Shown in pieces: positions 20,713 through 25,150 of a DNA stretch of 25,150 bases. The stretch is from Phoronis ovalis (lineage: Eukaryota > Phoronida > Phoronidae), in assembly GCA_028565635.1 (NCBI GenBank), contig JAOXYB010059723.1, positions 1-25,150 of the forward strand, given 5' to 3'. Position 1 is the stretch's first letter. The number at the start of each line of letters is the position of its first letter. Both the position numbers and the translations under genes were made by a program. Under the pieces are notes generated by a model. That model was not told where the DNA came from. It made no database searches and worked only from the letters and a program-made list of their open reading frames with translations.

Positions 20713-21469
20713 CTGCTTACAATAAGGTATAAAAATATAAACAAACGTACACTATTTTAGGCCCTTACAGTAGTAGAGAGACTGCACAACAAAATAAAAA
20801 TCTATAAACTTTGTTCCGTTTTTTAGTACCAAAACAATCCTTAATGACGGTTAATTCTTGGTTATAATTAAATAACTTAATAACAAAAACAACAAATTCA
20901 GTTTATTAAACTATGACCTAGCTATTACTAAGGTTTTGCTGTTTGATGTAAATTTTAAATAATTATTAAAATAATTAAATGGATAACCATCCTGCAAAAT
21001 AAGAGGTATCAATAACTGACACAACTTCATTTGATTTTTTTTTGGAATATGCTTCCTTTCTTTTAAAAATGATAGGTGATATTTATGTAATTATATGTGT
21101 CACTGTTAAAACCGTTTGGAAGCGCCCTCTGTGGGTCGCAATCGAGACATCTCCATTAAGCTATCCATGGAGATACGATAAATTGTGCTAGGTTAGTTGC
21201 CAAGTCAATTTAACAAAAAGGCAATACTTCTGTAAACACTAGATTTTGCTTTAAAGTAAAGTTTACAGGTAGTTCTTATTTAATTTTACCTATTTTAAAG
21301 TAATTTTCACTGAGGAATGAGGCTAATGTTTTGTTAGATTCAGATTATTTTCTTTGTTGCTAGGTTATCTTCTTAGTAGTGTTTGATAGGTAATAACTAT
21401 TGTAAAGTACTGGGAATATTTTATCATCTATCAGCATTTTTCCATCAAAATAAGCTGAAAAATTAACAA

Positions 21470-21534
21470 ATGACAGACAACAAGAAGATGAGATCTGTTC
21501 ATACGGTTTCATTTTCCCTTTACGGAGTTCCGGC
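21470..21534 (+). CDS. Weak candidate first exon, plus strand
   Basis: An ATG after ACAA opens the short frame MTDNKKMRSVHTVSFSLYGV, then PA, before GTGTAAAA, which could serve as a donor. Read through, it stops at 21541. A possible continuation is the segment at 22001-22022. The residue mix is protein-like, but nothing ties it to a family, and the antisense strand is also open. It may equally be a 5' leader ORF or chance. Confidence 0.2.
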
Positions 21535-22000
21535 TGTGTAAAAAAACACTGTTTAAAACAATTGGAAACCTGTCAGATTTTGACTTGTGGGAAATGAACT
21601 GATTATTATTGAAGTACAATTTTGTTTTATATTTTGAAATTGCTCTATATCTATTATATGAATACTTTTGTAACAGTCAATATTTTATACGTCCGTACTT
21701 TTATTCCGATATATATCCGAGTTTAATTGCTTCAAAAACTACAAGTTTAGAATACGTGTATTACTTCAAATACTAGCCAAATTAAAAAGCCAATAAACTG
21801 TTTTCAAAGACTCCTTTACAATGTTTTAATTTGAAATAAGGTATCTGTCTTTGTATTAGGATGACTTCAGTTTCGCTGATTATGAGTTTCCATATTTTCT
21901 TTCCCACATTTATCTGACAAGACTATCCTTTTTCGTTATCTGTAGATATTTATTATACTGATGCCCGTGTCATCTGATTTACTTCAGTTTCGTGTAACAG

Positions 22001-22022
22001 GTGGGTGAGGACGACCGGCAAG
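22001..22022 (+). other. Weak candidate small exon with strong donor
   Basis: A segment between a GTAACAG acceptor and a strong CAAG|GTATGT donor is only 22 nt long. In one phase it encodes VGEDDRQ. It could be a coding microexon joined to 21470-21534 or a noncoding 5' exon of the secreted-protein gene. Confidence 0.2.
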
Positions 22023-22527
22023 GTATGTGCACTTCTTTTTTAAACAAATGCGAAGATTTCAATAATTGAAAATACACAATTTTATACTATAGTTGGTGTC
22101 ACCGTTGTAACTTTTCTTTAGGTTTTTCGAAGGAAACTATTATTACGACGTTATTGCGAGATTAATTTCGATTATGTATTTATTATGGGCTAAAGAGTAG
22201 TACTGTAATAACATATATTATAATAAAGTAGGATTCCCAAAACTTGTTATAATTTATAGTTATTGTCAAACTAAATATTGGAAACAAAATTACAGCGACA
22301 AATAAAACTATTTTCTCATTGTCATTGAACGGATTTGACAAAGTTGTCAAGGAGGTTTTGACGGATTTTTTTTTATGCTTTCAAGAAATCAGGTTTTGTC
22401 TGAATGATAGTTTTCCACAAATAAATTTTGCTGCCTACTAGTGCGCACGTCTGAAAAAATTGTACACGTAAAGGTAATCTCTGCCTTCTAGTTACAAAAT
22501 CATCGTTATTCCTGTTTTCCGTTAAAG

Positions 22528-22690
22528 ATGAGGGCAATCGTGTTTCTGTCTTTGGTTTTTACTTGTGCGTTAGCTGCCGATGACAATAAAACAGATTTAA
22601 ATAAAGATAAGATCATCAATTCTTTGGCTCGTCAGTTGATGATACAGCAGTTGTTTGTAGAAGAAAGGATTCGTTCTGAAGGCCATTCAG
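22528..22690 (+). CDS. Secreted protein exon 1 (residues 1-55, signal peptide)
   Basis: The exon holds the signal peptide and a helical amphipathic stretch, IINSLARQLMIQQLFVEERI, that could be a propeptide or short coiled segment. It ends TCAG|GTGCGT in phase 1. Confidence 0.85.
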
Positions 22691-24547
22691 GTGCGTAAAA
22701 ACAATGTAATTTGGCGATAAAACGTCTTACATGTATGTCAAATTAGGATTATAAGTGCTTGCTCAAGGAGCCGAGATGAGACCTAAACCCGCTAAACGTA
22801 TATGTAGAATGTAATCCTGAGTTACAATCATGTAAATTAAAGTGTAATACATTCTGAACCATGCCGATTTTCCATTGGTAACATATATATTTTTCATTCT
22901 GTCTCCTGTTTACAGGGTTAAAACAAGTTAGATACACCAAATCAGGCTCAAAAGCGTATCATTCTCCGACATGGATTGGAAACAGCGTCGCCTCAATGCA
23001 CGATCACTCCAACAATATTCGTACTGTGGGTATGGGTGAATTCATTGCAGTTTTGAATGGCGTTGAATTTAGAACTCGTCATAACGATTACCGTCTCCGC
23101 ATGCCAAGTGTACGAAATACAGCATATCACGCCATGGAAGATGTTCCATTTCCAAATGTTCCACCAGCAGTAAGTTATGATAAAAAATTACAAATTGACA
23201 AAAGGTGCTAAGTAATGCCATATTGATCTGACAAAATATCTTTAATCGGAGAAAATTTTTGAAAAGTATGAAATTCTAATTTAGAATTTTTTATTCTTCA
23301 TAGATGCAATTCGCTTGAAAATACTCTACGATTATAGAGAAACAAGAACAATATCTCTAATACAGTTTAGTAGCACCACAATGCTCTGATGATTATTTCT
23401 TTATTATAAACATTATTTCCGGCACTCATGTTTAAGCATGCGCCCAAATGTGCGACCTCACCCTCTACTGAATATAGGCTTTTATTGTGTTTTGACATCA
23501 ACTTACAGTAGGTTTCTGAATTATGCTCTCTTCCGATAAAGTGCTAAATACTGGTTTGTGACAGTTACTCAGATTTTTCTAACGTCATAAGCTTAGTATG
23601 TTTGGGAATTGCTAAGGAATCACAGAATCCCGAATTTCTTGAGGATCTTTCATGCAATTCAACACGTTATACATATCCGGGATATATACACGTGCACAAT
23701 TTCACATTTAGTGACCATTCAGCCTACTTAGGTACTTTAATTTATTTAGAGGAAAAGGGGCAATCTGTGAAAGGGCCATATTTAATATTTTCGTGCGGTG
23801 GGATTCATTGAATTTTATTTGATCTTATTTCGGTCCGTGAAATGTGATAAACCTTGTATGTTTTATTTCCGTGTTTTACGGTGGTAATAATTTTGTTTAT
23901 GCAATCAGATTACCGTTTTTTAATTCTGTGCAATGACATTGAATACTTTCCCCTACCCCTCCAATCCCGTCTCAAATACAGTATTTGCAGAATGAAAGTA
24001 TGATAAATAATCCTTGAATGCAGATTCGTGGAGTATGCTATGACCATTCTGAATGGCCGTCCAATTTAATTGTCTTAATTGTTAGGAGTGTAGACTAGTA
24101 CTGTGACAGGTTGTGTGCAACTGTTTATGAATAGTTATTATTGTCTAGGTGGGAAAGGGTTGATTCAAGAAAAGGTAATTTTATTTGCTTTGAGCTGTGG
24201 TCACTACCTCCCCCCCCCCCCCCATTTCCTTGCTCAATGTCCCATCACAACAGATATTTCTGACGTCATTTTACCGCATCACAAACCAGTATTTTGTATA
24301 TACGGGAGAGCATAACTGGAAAACCTACTGTAAATCAATGACAGTAGTTCTAAGAGTTTTCAAAAATTTCAAATGTTTTTTACTACTAACCGAATACAAC
24401 TAAAACATTTTATGCAGGTCTTAAATAAAACAACAGTCAATGAACAGATCGCTGAAATGCGCGAATGGTTCAAGGCCTGGAAGGAGCAAGATAACAGCAA
24501 GAGAGATTACAGAAAATACTTTAAGCCAATCCTGTGTTATCTCGAGG
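22528..24547 (+). CDS. Secreted protein of unknown function, exons 1-3 (3' end outside window)
   Basis: Three exons (22528-22690, 22916-23169, 24418-24547) join in phases 1, 0 and 1 with GT-AG borders into 182 codons. Residues 1-16, MRAIVFLSLVFTCALA, form a typical signal peptide with cleavage likely before ADD, so the product should enter the secretory pathway. N20-K-T and N142-K-T are glycosylation sequons. The mature part is rich in Arg, His, Tyr and Asn. No enzyme or binding-domain motif that I know is visible. The pattern MGEFIAVLNGVEFRTRHNDY suggests a conserved folded domain, but I cannot name the family. The ATG has A at -3 and a well-placed signal sequence, which fixes the start. The gene continues past the right edge. 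Confidence 0.85.
22916..23169 (+). CDS. Secreted protein exon 2 (residues 55-139)
   Basis: After a TTTACAG acceptor the exon encodes SPTWIGNSVASMHDHSNN, then GMGEFIAVLNGVEFRTRHND, then the Pro-rich VPFPNVPPA. It ends in phase 0 at GCA|GTAAGT. The His/Asn-rich MHDHSNN stretch (residues 82-88) is notable. Confidence 0.88.
23170..24417. other. Intron 2 of the secreted-protein gene
   Basis: This 1.25-kb intron contains a C14 run at 24210-24223. An open frame at 23602-23811 lacks an ATG start and splice signals and shows no family pattern, so I treat it as noncoding. Confidence 0.6.
24210..24223. repeat. C14 homopolymer in intron
   Basis: A run of 14 C lies in intron 2 of the secreted-protein gene. 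As a single-base tract its length is uncertain. Confidence 0.9.
24418..24547 (+). CDS. Secreted protein exon 3 (residues 140-183)
   Basis: After a TATGCAG acceptor the exon encodes EQIAEMREWFKAWKEQD and RDYRKYFKPILCYLE, an aromatic- and charge-rich helical segment with one Cys. It ends in phase 1 at GAGG|GTATGA. The next exon lies beyond the window, or is unseen. Confidence 0.83.
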
Positions 24548-25150
24548 GTATGACAAAACATTCAAAATAGCGCTATATCAACAGATTTTTTCAAAATACC
24601 AATGGTACTGACCACAGCAAAAACGAGATATCTTATCATTTGTCGTAATTTTTTCATTAATGTTTTCACTATTTTGAAATGTTTCTGTTGTTGTATTTTC
24701 AACACCCATCAAAATCTAAAAAATGCGTTAATACGAGGCGATTAAACGTGTATGTAATCATTGAAATCGGAAAATAATTGATGATGTTGCTATGTTGTAG
24801 ATTTCACAACACAAGTTGTAAAATTGAAATTCAAACTAAATTTGAATTGATAAAATAGGAAATATTTATAATTTTATAAAATTACATCAGATGAATTAGC
24901 TTAAACCAGTTTCCAATATTCAAGTGTGTACAGGATGTCTGGTGAGGTCGCCCATCAGATAAAAAGGAGTATTTCAACAGTTTTGGATGTCTAGCAGTGA
25001 TTGTCCATAACCTATAGTTTAAGCATGTTCGCCTGAATTCAGAAAGGGTTACTATAAGGTTCAGTCAGATCCCGGGGGGGGTACTCAGGTTATTTTTTGG
25101 TGGGGGTGTGCAGCGGAGTTGAAAATTTTGGATTTGGATTGTATACTTTT
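24548..25150. other. Right-edge intron of the secreted-protein gene
   Basis: No exon is seen here. The first 450 bp are AT-rich; the last 80 bp belong to a G-rich repeat. Confidence 0.5.
25068..25150. repeat. Partial G-rich interspersed repeat at the right edge
   Basis: The sequence turns abruptly from AT-rich to ATCCCGGGGGGGGTACTCAG and then GGTGGGGGTGTGC. This resembles a dispersed repeat I associate with marine invertebrate genomes. Only its left end is inside the window, so the boundary is approximate. Confidence 0.5.

Larger units (their letters stand above)
20713..22491. other. Intergenic interval between divergent genes
   Basis: The interval is mostly AT-rich. A GC-richer patch at about 21118-21178 holds GCGCCCTCTGTGG, which is close to but one base short of a CTCF-type core, and an 8-bp hairpin (ATCTCCAT/ATGGAGAT). 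Two weak plus-strand exon candidates lie further right. I see no RNA gene. Confidence 0.5.

Noticed and set aside
20950-21000. Good TTATTTTGCAG acceptor on the minus strand followed by a short open frame
   Set aside because: The frame is Asn/Tyr/Phe low-complexity, as expected from AT-rich DNA, and has no matching donor.
21118-21140. CTCF-like core GCGCCCTCTGTGG between the divergent genes
   Set aside because: It lacks one base of the usual spacing, and no other insulator signal is present.
21112-21171. Minus-strand ORF MDSLMEMSRLRPTEGASKRF ending in TAA
   Set aside because: It is only 20 codons, has no good donor, and joins in no phase to the orphan exon at 20585-20712.
22749-22940. Minus-strand frame overlapping the secreted-protein gene
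   Set aside because: It covers the splice acceptor and exon start antisense and has no independent support.
23602-23811. Plus-strand open frame inside intron 2 of the secreted-protein gene
   Set aside because: It has no ATG start, no splice sites at useful positions and no family pattern.

Overview
The window is AT-rich, intron-rich animal nuclear DNA. It has GT-AG introns, long-diverged foldback repeats, an axonemal (ciliary) dynein gene and a secreted-protein gene. A marine invertebrate, most likely a lophotrochozoan such as a bivalve mollusc, fits best. That placement is inferred from gene content and repeat style; no marker sequence proves it.

Minus strand, 269-19975: the 5' half of an outer-arm axonemal dynein heavy chain of the DNAH5/DNAH8 (gamma) class. 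I could chain 24 coding exons, all with GT-AG borders and consistent phases, into one reading frame of 4005 nt (1335 codons). It runs from a start codon at 19975 to a splice donor just below 269. Only the tail (N-terminal stem) is here; the linker, AAA+ motor and microtubule-binding stalk lie to the left of the window. The first five exons encode a charged Lys/Glu/Pro-rich extension and are separated by long introns. One of those introns carries a TA-flanked element (18507-19163) and another a foldback element (13886-14428). A third foldback element lies in the penultimate intron (1094-1630). A 27-nt phase-compatible candidate microexon sits at 4789-4815.

The interval 19976-22527 lies between the two divergent genes. 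It holds a GC-richer stretch with an X-box-like (RFX) site at 20376-20389. It also holds an orphan minus-strand terminal coding exon (20585-20712) followed at once by a polyadenylation signal, and two weak plus-strand exon candidates (21470-21534 and 22001-22022).

Plus strand, 22528-24547: the first three coding exons of a gene for a secreted protein that I do not recognise by name. It has a clean signal peptide and runs off the right edge. The window ends inside a G-rich interspersed repeat. Apart from the shared divergent promoter interval, nothing in the sequence shows that the two genes work together.
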